A stretch of DNA of 64,000 nucleotides. It comes from Alkalibacterium sp. (GTDB lineage Bacteria; Bacillota; Bacilli; Lactobacillales; Carnobacteriaceae_A). The translations under genes and the position numbers were made by a program. The notes beneath the pieces are model-generated. The model saw only the letters and a list, made by a program, of their open reading frames with translations. It searched no databases and was not told the DNA's origin. Below, in pieces: positions 36,263 to 44,311 of the stretch. Where the stretch lies: assembly GCA_020832185.1 (NCBI GenBank), contig JAFIFE010000014.1:1-64000 (forward strand), given 5' to 3'. How positions within the stretch are numbered: the first letter of the stretch is position 1; the number at the start of each line of letters is the position of its first letter.

Positions 36263-37333
36263 TCACACTATTTGTTCAGCTGTCCGTCTTCGAGTACGTC
36301 CGGTATCATCAATAAAGTCACGCATATTCGCTTGTCTATCTCTGATCTTCTGATTCGCTTTCGCTATATCTTCAGGCTTAGCGTTCATCGCTTCCAGCAT
36401 CTGTTTCTCTTTCTTAGCGCTCCGGATATTGCGTTCAAGCTTCCGTTGTTGCTGAGACTGTGCATATACCTCTTCTGATTCACGCTTTTTATAAGGCTCG
36501 TAGCGTTTTTTACTAGCGCCTAATATATAAGCGTACATCTGATGTCCGCAGTTAATACCGGTCACAATTCCGTCTATTGCACCGTATGAAGTACTGTCGA
36601 GAGGAGGAAACCGTTTAGATGTGCCGCTCCGACTGTATATCTTCCCTTGATAATCCATGTGAGACGGTCGACTACCAGCATGACTGGATATTTCTACCAA
36701 ATCGATCTCGTATTCATCAAACCGCGCTTCCTGAACGGCTGCAACTGTATTCTTGCGAGTTGCACGGATAACCATAGAGACATAAGCCTCAGCGCTCCAT
36801 TCAGCGCCATTCTTAGCAACGAATCCGGTCAACCCTTTACTACCAGCCGCATTAATAGAACGAACCATGCTTTGATAGGGAGTTAGACTGCCTGTGATCG
36901 TATCAGCGACCGCCTTGTTCAATATGTCCTGGTATAATTCATTCGACTTATCCAACATGGTTGAATTAGTTAAATCTAACGAGGACTTAGCTTGCATTCC
37001 TACAGCTTTTATTCTTTCTTTTACTAAGTTAGTCGGTTCAATGTAAGTTAAATCGCTGAGTTCTGTATGAATCCGGTCAAATCGTTCAACCTGTTCAAGT
37101 CCGTTCTCTTCAATGAATGCTTCTAATTCACTCATCGTAAGCCCGCTGTACTTTCTAAGCACTTCTAATTGTTTATTAGTCAGCTCTCCAATATGAGACA
37201 AACGCTCGACTTGCCAGTTCACAACGTTATCCTGGGTGATGCCTTCTCCATTGCCTAATATTCTAGCAACGTTCGTCAGCATTTCCATTTCTATTTCTTT
37301 GTATAGCTTCTCAATCAATACTGTTGACGCCAT
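36263..37333 (-). CDS. Phage minor head protein (minor capsid protein 2 family)
   Basis: A 356-aa protein directly after the portal gene. Signatures: N-terminal helices with EMLTNVARIL, the LTGFVAKNGAEWSAEAYVSMVIRAT segment, and the C-terminal conserved block SSHAGSRPSHMDYQGKIYS with GINCGHQMYAYI. It is the SPP1 gp7-like minor head protein that enters the capsid with the portal. The C-terminal 60 residues are highly charged and probably helical. Confidence 0.87.
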   Translation of the reverse strand: MASTVLIEKLYKEIEMEMLTNVARILGNGEGITQDNVVNWQVERLSHIGELTNKQLEVLRKYSGLTMSELEAFIEENGLEQVERFDRIHTELSDLTYIEPTNLVKERIKAVGMQAKSSLDLTNSTMLDKSNELYQDILNKAVADTITGSLTPYQSMVRSINAAGSKGLTGFVAKNGAEWSAEAYVSMVIRATRKNTVAAVQEARFDEYEIDLVEISSHAGSRPSHMDYQGKIYSRSGTSKRFPPLDSTSYGAIDGIVTGINCGHQMYAYILGASKKRYEPYKKRESEEVYAQSQQQRKLERNIRSAKKEKQMLEAMNAKPEDIAKANQKIRDRQANMRDFIDDTGRTRRRTAEQIV

Positions 37334-37335
37334 TC

Positions 37336-38856
37336 TTACTCACCTACATTTACTGAGCCTATGCCAAACCCATCAGCATCTTCAGGACTTACTGACCGTC
37401 CTTTTTCTTTAGCGATCTGTTCCATCCAGTCAAGAGCCTCTTCCTTAGTGACGTTAAACACCCGTTGGATAGCTTCTAAATTAGGAATCATATTACTACT
37501 AACTGCTGTAGCATAGAAAGCCAGGTTTTGCGTTCTGTCCTGTGCGATTGAGTCGTCGAAGTCTATGGAGACGTCAATGTTGTCAATAGGCCCATTATAT
37601 AATTCATATAAAGCGGCTATGTCCATAATCGATGTTATCAGCTCTTTAATGCCCTCTTCTACCAGTGTTTCATGAGAGTTTTTAGTCTGATATGTTAAAC
37701 TGTTCTCTGATATGACCTCAGTCGCTGTTTTAACTGAATTCCCATCAAAAGTAAATGTGCCTGTACTCAGACCCACTTGCATGGATAGAATGTCCAACAA
37801 AGCATTGATTGACTCAATAATTTCTCTTGACCGAATCTCAACGCTTAAGTCTTTAACTGGCTGGTCTTCCATGTTGAGCGCTGTATATACCGTCTCTTCA
37901 GGATCGAATGCCATACGCTGGGTTCCGTTTAAATCTATAAATGGTCTAATCATACTATGATCTACAGCTATACGACGTTTCCCTAACTTAAATTCATTGA
38001 TCCAGAAGTCATATAAGTAGTCCAACATGTAAAGTGTGTCATATGAGTTCTCGAATAAGCTGATTCCCAGAGGTGATTGAAGATTTTTGTTGTTGGCTTC
38101 GTTCAGCTTGAAATAGACGAATAACGGTCGTCTCAAGCCCTCTATTTCAACTCGTGGATCTAATCCGTCATAGATTTTATCTAGAGTAGTCTTTGTTCCA
38201 AGTTGACCCTTTTCAGAGCTTTCAAACAACTCATTAGTAATGACATATATATCGCCTTCCCACTCGTTCCACTCAAGCAATGTGTAATATTTGCCGTCTT
38301 TGTACTCCTCTGTAACGAATAGTGCTTCATCAATAGTATTCGAATCATTTCCTAATGGATAAAAGGCATCTGCAGCAGCGTAAGCCAGTTTAACTTGCCC
38401 GTCATACTCATAGACTTTGATAGCCATTCCGCTCAATGCATAGCCATACTCCAAATACCGTTGAAAATGCTTATAGAACCCGTTGTCCTTTAAAGTTTCA
38501 ATGACGAATGCTGCAGCTTTGCTGTCCTGAGTGTTTTCTGAATCATCTTTGCCGCGTTCGCTTATAGATAGCTTAGCTTTCTCGTTAAAAATGAGACTAG
38601 CCATCTTACGAGGGAGAACTTTACCCATTCCCATCGACAAAGCCGTTCTAGTGGCTTGAGTGCCATCTGATTTTGTTTCGTGAACATTATGCCATCCTTC
38701 AACATAACCGGCATAAATGCCTTTGTTTTTAGCGATACGTTTATATGCTGCTTCATCTATTTCTATTTTCTTATGGTCGCTCAATGATTGTAGCTGATCT
38801 ATGATACCCAACCGTACACCTACTTTCTTCATGAAATCTTTTACTTTCTCGAACAC
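37336..38856 (-). CDS. Phage portal protein (SPP1 gp6-like)
   Basis: A 506-aa portal of the gp6 family, forming the dodecameric channel through which DNA enters and leaves the capsid. Recognisable segments: GKVLPRKMASLIFNEKAKL near 80, MAIKVYEYDGQVKLAYAAADAFYPL, the stem-region DYLYDFWINEF, and TGTFTFDGNSVKTATEVISENSLTYQT. The start is GTG with an AGGTGAGGTGAT ribosome binding region. Gene order TerS-TerL-portal-minor head is standard. Confidence 0.9.
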   Translation of the reverse strand: MFEKVKDFMKKVGVRLGIIDQLQSLSDHKKIEIDEAAYKRIAKNKGIYAGYVEGWHNVHETKSDGTQATRTALSMGMGKVLPRKMASLIFNEKAKLSISERGKDDSENTQDSKAAAFVIETLKDNGFYKHFQRYLEYGYALSGMAIKVYEYDGQVKLAYAAADAFYPLGNDSNTIDEALFVTEEYKDGKYYTLLEWNEWEGDIYVITNELFESSEKGQLGTKTTLDKIYDGLDPRVEIEGLRRPLFVYFKLNEANNKNLQSPLGISLFENSYDTLYMLDYLYDFWINEFKLGKRRIAVDHSMIRPFIDLNGTQRMAFDPEETVYTALNMEDQPVKDLSVEIRSREIIESINALLDILSMQVGLSTGTFTFDGNSVKTATEVISENSLTYQTKNSHETLVEEGIKELITSIMDIAALYELYNGPIDNIDVSIDFDDSIAQDRTQNLAFYATAVSSNMIPNLEAIQRVFNVTKEEALDWMEQIAKEKGRSVSPEDADGFGIGSVNVGE

Positions 38857-38872
38857 ATCACCTCACCTGCCT

Positions 38873-40180
38873 TTATGCTTTTAATTGCAATGTGCGTAAA
38901 TTATCTTTAACGAAGTACTGGAAGCAGTCACATGTGTGATCGTCCTCTTTCAACACTTCCGGTTTATCTGATTTAACGGTTCGTTCATCCCACTGATACT
39001 TCTTATGCTCTTCAATGAATATCTTGTTAGCTTCAATATTGAGATAATAAAAACGCCCCTGAGCCAAAAGGTCCTGGACGTAATCGACCATATCTACTTT
39101 CTTTCCTTTCGCTACCGGATGAAGGCGTTCATTAAAGTCTTTAAAATACTGATTACGAATACCGCCTTCAGCAGAATCGATTGTCTTTTGATAGATTGGA
39201 ATATTGTATTTCTTTCTAACCTTTTCATAAAAGGCATGTAATTCTTCTGTCAAATCACTAGGCGCTTTCTTCTTAACTACACCAGCCGGTGAATAGTAGT
39301 ACGTATCAAGCAATATAACGTTCCTCTTGAGCGTTAAGCCAAATGCCAAGGTAGATGTAGCTGACACCTGGTGACCTGTGTCAGTAGCGAAATATAAGCC
39401 TACGATTCTATCATTTGTAGGCAACTCACTAAGCGGCTTAAACAAATCCATGTTATAGACGTTTGTTCCAAGTCCGACTGGTTCACCTAAATACAGGTAA
39501 CGGTAATAATCATAATCGTTTTCCTTTATCCGGTTGATCTCATCCAACATCTGAGGCGTTACGAATCCTAAGACGTCATCTAAATAGCTGGAGTTGTGAA
39601 CGTTGTATCCTTTATCGTGCTTAATGGCTTCTGTCCATTCGTTTATCCACGAATACGGATTACGAGGTGGATTGTAAGACCAAAAAAAACGAACCATATC
39701 AGCTAGAGGATGTTTCTGCCTCATAAACGTGATGTTCGTCTGATCAAATTCTTCTGAATTCCTGAACTCTGCAGCTTCTTCATACCAGACGCCTATAATA
39801 TCGCCTATATCATTTGATTTAAGCTTCTGGAAGTCATCTTGACCATAGAAGTATATGGTAGAGCCTGTTCGCTTGTGCATGATTTTAAACGGGGCAACGG
39901 TCATGTGAAACTGATCTAAAATACCGAACTTGTTTAACGCCCATTGCATCTTCAGAAAGACTGAATCCCGGATCGTACTGGCTACTTTCCGGATGATAAC
40001 GATGTTCGCTTTCTCGCCTTTGTTTAAGAAAGGGATCAGCATATAGATTAGCAGCAGAGCGATGACTGACGATTTGAACGAGTTACGTCCGCCCCTCAGT
40101 ACGTTGTAAGGTGTTTTAGTCTTCCATACAGACTTGAAATGCGGATTGACTTCTTTCTGGATCTCGATAACTTTATTCAT
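38873..40180 (-). CDS. Terminase large subunit (PBSX/SPP1-type)
   Basis: A 435-aa packaging motor ATPase-nuclease. Walker A-like RGGRNSFKSS is near 25, Walker B IGVWYEEAAEF near 130, and a coupling motif SYNPPRNPYSW follows. The RNase H-like nuclease has Asp in YFATDTGH, TIDSAEGG and a C-terminal DDHTCDCFQYF. The start at 40180 (MNKVIEIQ) has an 8-bp overlap with the small-subunit stop (ATGAATAA); the frame's earlier ATG would lie deeper in terS. Confidence 0.93.
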   Translation of the reverse strand: MNKVIEIQKEVNPHFKSVWKTKTPYNVLRGGRNSFKSSVIALLLIYMLIPFLNKGEKANIVIIRKVASTIRDSVFLKMQWALNKFGILDQFHMTVAPFKIMHKRTGSTIYFYGQDDFQKLKSNDIGDIIGVWYEEAAEFRNSEEFDQTNITFMRQKHPLADMVRFFWSYNPPRNPYSWINEWTEAIKHDKGYNVHNSSYLDDVLGFVTPQMLDEINRIKENDYDYYRYLYLGEPVGLGTNVYNMDLFKPLSELPTNDRIVGLYFATDTGHQVSATSTLAFGLTLKRNVILLDTYYYSPAGVVKKKAPSDLTEELHAFYEKVRKKYNIPIYQKTIDSAEGGIRNQYFKDFNERLHPVAKGKKVDMVDYVQDLLAQGRFYYLNIEANKIFIEEHKKYQWDERTVKSDKPEVLKEDDHTCDCFQYFVKDNLRTLQLKA

Positions 40181-40916
40181 CAGCGTCACCACTCCAGGAG
40201 TCAACAATGGTCACTTGTACGCCGTCGCCTTTATTCTCCATGAGCTTGGCTAATTCTTGCAAGGCTTTCTGTTTGTCATAGAGTTTTACTGAGACGCCAT
40301 CTCTTCCTTGCTTAACCTCTTGTACCAGCGTTCCATCAACTTCTACATCTTTTTTTAAGCGTACATAGGAATAGGTGTACTTTTCTACTTTGCCCGTTTC
40401 TTCGTTGAATGCCTCTTTTTCTTCCTGACCGTACTCGACAAAATCATTCAAATCAGCAAATGCTTGTTTTAACCAAGCTTGTTTTATGTCCAGCGAATCA
40501 ATGTATAACTCCTGATACTGCGCTTCTTTAAGCCGTGCCAATTCTTTTTTTATGCCATCATTTGCCATCATTCTATAAGAGTTAGCGTGAGCCGTTTTGT
40601 AATCAACTTCATAAACCTCTTTATAAGCCTTAGTAGCATTAAAGTATTGTAAATACAATAAGCAGAACTGTTTTTGCTTTTCGGTCAAGTCGCTATTGTT
40701 TAATTCCTCGACCGCTTTATGCGTTGCAACATCTTTCTTTTTGTTGCGTCGTGTTGCAACACTCTTTTTTTCTTTTGCCGGAGAACCTCTTGCCCATCCT
40801 TCTCTGTTCTTTCTACTTCGAAGAGTGGAAGGTTTGACCTTATGTTTTTCAGCTAGATCTTTCATTGTTATATCAGATGATTCGAAATCTTTTCTGATAG
40901 TCTCCCAGTTAATCAA
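40173..40916 (-). CDS. Terminase small subunit
   Basis: A 247-aa protein with an N-terminal HTH (TMKDLAEKHKVKPSTLRSRKNREGW), a basic linker rich in KK and R, and the Terminase_2 domain (LTEKQKQFCLLYLQYFNATKAYKEVY ... AHANSYRMM). It recognises the packaging site and loads the large subunit. It is the first gene of the late operon, downstream of a terminator and a candidate regulated promoter. Confidence 0.9.
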   Translation of the reverse strand: MINWETIRKDFESSDITMKDLAEKHKVKPSTLRSRKNREGWARGSPAKEKKSVATRRNKKKDVATHKAVEELNNSDLTEKQKQFCLLYLQYFNATKAYKEVYEVDYKTAHANSYRMMANDGIKKELARLKEAQYQELYIDSLDIKQAWLKQAFADLNDFVEYGQEEKEAFNEETGKVEKYTYSYVRLKKDVEVDGTLVQEVKQGRDGVSVKLYDKQKALQELAKLMENKGDGVQVTIVDSWSGDADE

Positions 40917-40965
40917 CTCACGCCACCCACCTCACTCACTTTATTTTATTTGCTATGTAAAAAAA

Positions 40966-40987
40966 GAGCCGCCCAATTGGACAGCCC
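40966..40987 (-). terminator. Terminator between arpU and the terminase genes
   Basis: A 9-bp stem with G-U pairs (GAGCCGCCC / GGACAGCCC on the plus strand) and an AATT loop. The minus-strand exit is TTTTTTT. It lies within the leader of the late promoter at 41080, so late transcripts must pass it to reach terS. Confidence 0.78.
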
Positions 40988-41039
40988 TTCTTTAGGTGTG
41001 TATAGAAGCATCGAGAGTAATAATCTAAGGAGGCAATCT

Positions 41040-41145
41040 ATGATCGAGTTCTTCGTGTTCTACACTTTACCATAATACAATTATATATCAGCTACCTGCC
41101 TATAGTCTGCCAGATGTCAGTCAAAACTCTGCCAGAAGTCTGCCA
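41040..41145 (-). promoter_or_regulatory. Candidate late promoter with 11-bp-phased repeats
   Basis: On the minus strand an AT-rich TGATATATAAT at 41080-41090 provides a -10. Upstream, GGCAG (CTGCC on plus) recurs with starts at 41096, 41107, 41129 and 41140: spacings 11, 22 and 11 bp, so on one face of the helix. No good -35 is present; a repeat sits there instead. On the plus strand AAGGAGG and an 11-codon ATG frame occupy 41030-41075; I do not count this as a gene. Confidence 0.5.
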
Positions 41146-41534
41146 TTATCATAACCCTCAGCGAACTCTACCTGTGCTTTCCCCAGTTCTCTGTAAAAGG
41201 TCCGCTCACTCATGTTCAAATCATAATAGATCATCGTGTCGGTCATCTCACGACTATCTATGTACCTGTAATGGAGCAGCTGCCGTTGATAAGCGTTTAA
41301 CTGGTTCATGGCCCGACCTATCTTCCACAACTCCTGTTCAGCAGTCACTTTTCGTGCAACTGAATTACCAACGGTATCACTAGGTTGACCTCCTGAGCCT
41401 TTGAGTTCTAATGAGAAGGTAGCGGTTATTCTGGGAGTGTATTCTTCATCCGCTAACCTTGCCATTGAACGGTAATAGGACAATAAACGATGGACATTCT
41501 TCTTCGTCTGCTCTTTGTCTATTTCTGGAAACAT
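41121..41534 (-). CDS. ArpU-family late transcription regulator
   Basis: A 137-aa protein with the ArpU pattern: an N-terminal helix EQTKKNVHRLLSYYRSMARLA, a middle variable part, and the C-terminal sigma-like HTH (YQRQLLHYRYID ... DLNMSERTFYRELGKAQVEFAEGY). Family members act at the end of the early region and control late or packaging genes. Its place directly before the terminase operon fits. The start at 41534 (MFPEIDKEQ) has AAGGAG 7 bp upstream; a longer open frame to 41573 would run through the leader hairpin. Confidence 0.85.
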   Translation of the reverse strand: MFPEIDKEQTKKNVHRLLSYYRSMARLADEEYTPRITATFSLELKGSGGQPSDTVGNSVARKVTAEQELWKIGRAMNQLNAYQRQLLHYRYIDSREMTDTMIYYDLNMSERTFYRELGKAQVEFAEGYDNGRLLAEF

Positions 41535-41589
41535 CACGTCACTCCTTGTGTTATAATTTACTTGGGTGGACACGTTCGAGTGACGTGTC
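41535..41589 (-). promoter_or_regulatory. arpU leader with mutually exclusive hairpins
   Basis: In the minus-strand leader, GACACGT (41583-41589) pairs with ACGTGTC (41569-41575). The overlapping segment CACGTCACTC (41578-41587) is a perfect 10-nt complement of GAGTGACGTG (41535-41544), which contains part of the ribosome binding site and ends at the arpU ATG. Only one of the two helices can form at a time. Confidence 0.5.
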
Positions 41590-41601
41590 TTTTTTTATTG
41601 C

Positions 41602-41739
41602 CTAAAACATAAACCTTAATACAGATAGGACCCCTAACCACACGAGTGATCCTATTAGAAATAACAGTCCGAACACAATCCCGTACACTAGTACATACGC
41701 CAATACCTTAACTAGTCCTCTTGTCGCTTTAAACATCAT
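41602..41739 (-). CDS. Small phage membrane protein (45 aa)
   Basis: A short frame with AGGAGG 9 bp before ATG ATG. Residues 9-42 are strongly hydrophobic, enough for one long or two short transmembrane segments, after a basic N-terminus (KATRG). It lies between arpU and a hypothetical gene. No family recognised. Confidence 0.6.
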   Translation of the reverse strand: MMFKATRGLVKVLAYVLVYGIVFGLLFLIGSLVWLGVLSVLRFMF

Positions 41740-41752
41740 CTTCCGGTTCCTC

Positions 41753-42316
41753 CTAACATCCTGGTTTAAATGTATTATTTCTCATCGGCTTGAGAATTTC
41801 ATCTAATTTGATATTGTTCATATCGATATTAAGCCCTGGACTCATAGCATCCATCATTACGCTCTTCCCGTTTCTTTGTCCTTGGTTAAGATACACTGTG
41901 TTCATCCAATGAGAGTTGTCTATCATACTTCTGGCTGCCTTCCTTACATTTCCCTCCGGAACATAATTAAATCCATATACCATGAAAAATAAATCGTTCG
42001 ACATCTGAAAGAAGTCTAATGCCAGCTGCAGTTTTGGATAACCTTTATACGTGCTGTACTTATTCTTCGCTTCGTTCACTTCTTTTTGAGTCGAGAGCCT
42101 TACATACCCTTTCTGTTGGAAGTGGGCCTCTTTTAATATATTCTCTGTAGTGAGATCATCTCTTACCTTTATGTTTTCGGTCTCTACATGGAGATAATCG
42201 TACTGACCTGTGATAACGCTAATTATTGTTCTAAATATTAAGTCTTTTGTTTCAGGTTCTTCAGCTAAGGTTCCTTTCGCTGCTAACTCGTAAATAACTA
42301 TATCTTTATTCTTCAT
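41753..42316 (-). CDS. Phage hypothetical protein (187 aa)
   Basis: A soluble alpha/beta protein in the early region. No catalytic motif is evident. A central aromatic stretch (LDFFQMSNDLFFMVYGFNYVPEG) resembles a buried core. Its ATG overlaps the stop of the upstream 65-aa gene (ATGA), so it is translated from the early polycistronic mRNA. I do not recognise the family. Confidence 0.6.
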   Translation of the reverse strand: MKNKDIVIYELAAKGTLAEEPETKDLIFRTIISVITGQYDYLHVETENIKVRDDLTTENILKEAHFQQKGYVRLSTQKEVNEAKNKYSTYKGYPKLQLALDFFQMSNDLFFMVYGFNYVPEGNVRKAARSMIDNSHWMNTVYLNQGQRNGKSVMMDAMSPGLNIDMNNIKLDEILKPMRNNTFKPGC

Positions 42317-42510
42317 TTTCCCGCCTCCATTATCTGATTTACTGTGTTTAAAACACTCTCAAATATACATCCAGTTAAATTCAATACAGATTCATAATAC
42401 TCCCTACTAATCGCACCTTCGAAGGTCATCTGATTGCGTAATACTCCTGAGTCAGATAACTGGTTTTCTAATACGATTAGTTCATCATTCTTTTTATAAA
42501 GGTAAACCAT
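42313..42510 (-). CDS. Phage hypothetical protein (65 aa)
   Basis: A small protein downstream of ssb and coupled to the next gene by ATGA. A strand-rich N-terminus (MVYLYKKNDELIVLENQ) is followed by an amphipathic helix. No family recognised. Confidence 0.55.
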   Translation of the reverse strand: MVYLYKKNDELIVLENQLSDSGVLRNQMTFEGAISREYYESVLNLTGCIFESVLNTVNQIMEAGK

Positions 42511-42523
42511 ATTCTTTCACTCC

Positions 42524-43003
42524 TTAAAACGGCAAATCATCATCTGAGATATCAATACTGCCGTCATTCTTCTCAAACGGATCCTCATCCTGTTTCTGAT
42601 ACTCGTTTTTTGCTCCCTGTGAGCTGTTTGATTTACTCTGCGATTGATTACCTTCTGAACTATCAGACCGTTCCTCATTCGCCTTCTTTGGCTCTAAATA
42701 CTGTATGTTCTCAGCGACGACTTCAGTCACATATATTTTTTTGCCATCATTCCCGTCATAGTTCCTGGTCTGAATACGCCCTGTTAGTCCTATTAAGGAT
42801 CCTTTACGTGTGAAGTTAGCTAAATTCTCTGCTGGCTTCCTCCATACGACACAATTGATAAAATCAGTTTCTCTTTCACCTTGTGCATTACTAAATGGTC
42901 GTTCTACCGCTACCGTGAAGCTTCCCACTGCAATTCCAGAGCCGGTAAACCTAAGCTCTGGATCCTTTGTTAATCTACCTACTAGCGTGACATTATTAAT
43001 CAT
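42524..43003 (-). CDS. ssb: Phage single-stranded DNA-binding protein
   Basis: A 159-aa SSB. The OB fold spans 1-105, with typical [57 protein letters not shown] and [16 protein letters not shown] Ser/Gln/Asn-rich linker (110-145) leads to the acidic tip DDDLPF, which recruits partner proteins. It protects single-stranded DNA in phage replication and recombination. Confidence 0.94.
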   Translation of the reverse strand: MINNVTLVGRLTKDPELRFTGSGIAVGSFTVAVERPFSNAQGERETDFINCVVWRKPAENLANFTRKGSLIGLTGRIQTRNYDGNDGKKIYVTEVVAENIQYLEPKKANEERSDSSEGNQSQSKSNSSQGAKNEYQKQDEDPFEKNDGSIDISDDDLPF

Positions 43004-43193
43004 TTGACACCTCTTCTAGTATAATGGCGGGACCTAAAGCAACTGCGTTATTAAATCTATCTATTTCACCTTTAACTTCTTGGGCGTGTATCGTCTTGAT
43101 ACTTTGACCTAACTTATAATTACTTTCATTCCAATTATTAAAAGAGTCCATCCAGCCTTGTTGTCCTTCATCAGTAGTAATAATGTATTTCAT
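42996..43193 (-). CDS. Phage hypothetical protein (65 aa)
   Basis: A small soluble protein beginning [15 protein letters not shown] chose the ATG at 43193 because its ATGA overlaps the preceding stop and GGGAG lies 9 bp upstream. Its end overlaps the ssb start by 8 bp. Function unknown. Confidence 0.6.
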   Translation of the reverse strand: MKYIITTDEGQQGWMDSFNNWNESNYKLGQSIKTIHAQEVKGEIDRFNNAVALGPAIILEEVSND

Positions 43194-43462
43194 CCCCACA
43201 TCTCCCTTTCATCCGCATCCTTAATCATTGCTGCGATTCTATCTGCTGACTTATGAAACTCCTGAACGTTCATAGCATCTGTATTCCTAACGCGTTCCTG
43301 AATATCAGTAAAGCGAACCTCTTCCTGTTCGTCCGGCTTCAACTCTTTCTCCAGTTCTTTCCTAATTGCTTGTATCCGTCTGTGTGATGATCCAAATCGC
43401 TTAAACTCTGCTGCTTTTTTATCGAATATATCCAGTACAACCTCGACATCTACTTTACTCAT
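43190..43462 (-). CDS. Phage hypothetical protein (90 aa)
   Basis: A charged, all-helical small protein (basic first half, acidic later) in the early operon. It could be a nucleic-acid-binding or recombination accessory protein, but I see no diagnostic motif. Coupled to the next gene by ATGA. Confidence 0.55.
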   Translation of the reverse strand: MSKVDVEVVLDIFDKKAAEFKRFGSSHRRIQAIRKELEKELKPDEQEEVRFTDIQERVRNTDAMNVQEFHKSADRIAAMIKDADEREMWG

Positions 43463-43472
43463 TGTTTACCTC

Positions 43473-44027
43473 CTATTCGTCTGCTAAAGCATCATAGAGA
43501 ATATGTCCGTTCATCGCTGTTAATAGTGTATGCCCTGGATTTGCTGGGTTAGCTAACCACAACGTGAGTGCAGCATCTCCAGAAGCCTCTGATAAGGTGA
43601 CAGATAAAGTCTTAAACGTCTCTGTTAATGAAATCCAATCATCTTTAGGCGCTAACCCATTAACAATCAGTGTTAATTCTGCTTCAAACTCTGAACTCGT
43701 GGGCGTGACGACAAATCCGTTAAGGTCATCATCGAAATGAACGGTTCCCACATCTTCAAACGACTCCTGCATATCAGCCAACAATACATCCATGATCTGT
43801 TCTGTCGGTTCTTCTGGCTCCTCGATAACTTCTTCTTCCGGTTCCGGCTCTTCCTCAATCTCTTCTGGTTCCTCAATTACTTCGATCACTTCTGCTTCTA
43901 CGACTTCCTGCGCCTGCATTTCTTCTGTTACTTCTTCATCATCATTAAACGCTCCAGCGACCATAACGACTGCTAAAGCGATGACCCACCACTTTTTATA
44001 GAATGGTTTCTTTTGGTTGTTTGTCAT
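43473..44027 (-). CDS. Membrane-anchored phage protein with Glu/Pro-rich stalk
   Basis: A 184-aa protein. A short basic N-terminus (NNQKKPFYKK) is followed by one hydrophobic segment (WWVIALAVVMVAGAF, about 12-26). An extremely acidic, Pro-punctuated stalk occupies about 28-80 (repeats of EEPEE and EVIE). A compact C-terminal domain of about 100 residues follows (MDVLLADMQESFEDVGTVHFDDDLNGFVVTP). The architecture places the C-terminal domain outside the membrane. A role in superinfection exclusion or envelope modification is possible but unproven. Confidence 0.62.
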   Translation of the reverse strand: MTNNQKKPFYKKWWVIALAVVMVAGAFNDDEEVTEEMQAQEVVEAEVIEVIEEPEEIEEEPEPEEEVIEEPEEPTEQIMDVLLADMQESFEDVGTVHFDDDLNGFVVTPTSSEFEAELTLIVNGLAPKDDWISLTETFKTLSVTLSEASGDAALTLWLANPANPGHTLLTAMNGHILYDALADE

Positions 44028-44311
44028 ACTTTTGCTCCTTCCTCAATCCCTACATTTTCAAGTGGTACACGGAAAACTGTTTTAGAATTGTAATCCATTC
44101 CCAGCTCTTTATGTCTGCTTTCAAGCATCGGTATAGTGTGTTTGTGAAAGAGTTTTGCTGACTCCAGTAGGATTGATTCAGCTTTAACAGAACGCTCATA
44201 TCTGTCAATGGCTTCTTCGTCAAGGTGTGACATTGTTCTCCACATTTGCAAATCTGCTTTTAACACATCAAGTTCTCTTTCTTTTATCTCTATCGCTTCC
44301 TGTGCGTTCAT
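44024..44311 (-). CDS. Phage hypothetical protein (95 aa)
   Basis: A helical, charged protein with likely coiled-coil N-terminal half (EAIEIKERELDVLKADLQMW). Its start lies in a CATTCG/CGAATG hairpin and overlaps the stop of the DUF1642-like gene (ATGA), so initiation probably depends on ribosomes ending the upstream gene. No family recognised. Confidence 0.58.
   Translation of the reverse strand: MNAQEAIEIKERELDVLKADLQMWRTMSHLDEEAIDRYERSVKAESILLESAKLFHKHTIPMLESRHKELGMDYNSKTVFRVPLENVGIEEGAKV

Noticed and set aside
41040-41075. Plus-strand 11-codon ORF (MIEFFVFYTLP) with a strong AAGGAGG, considered as a signalling peptide
   Set aside because: No convincing plus-strand promoter and no cognate receptor gene were seen. 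It lies antisense to the late leader and may be chance.
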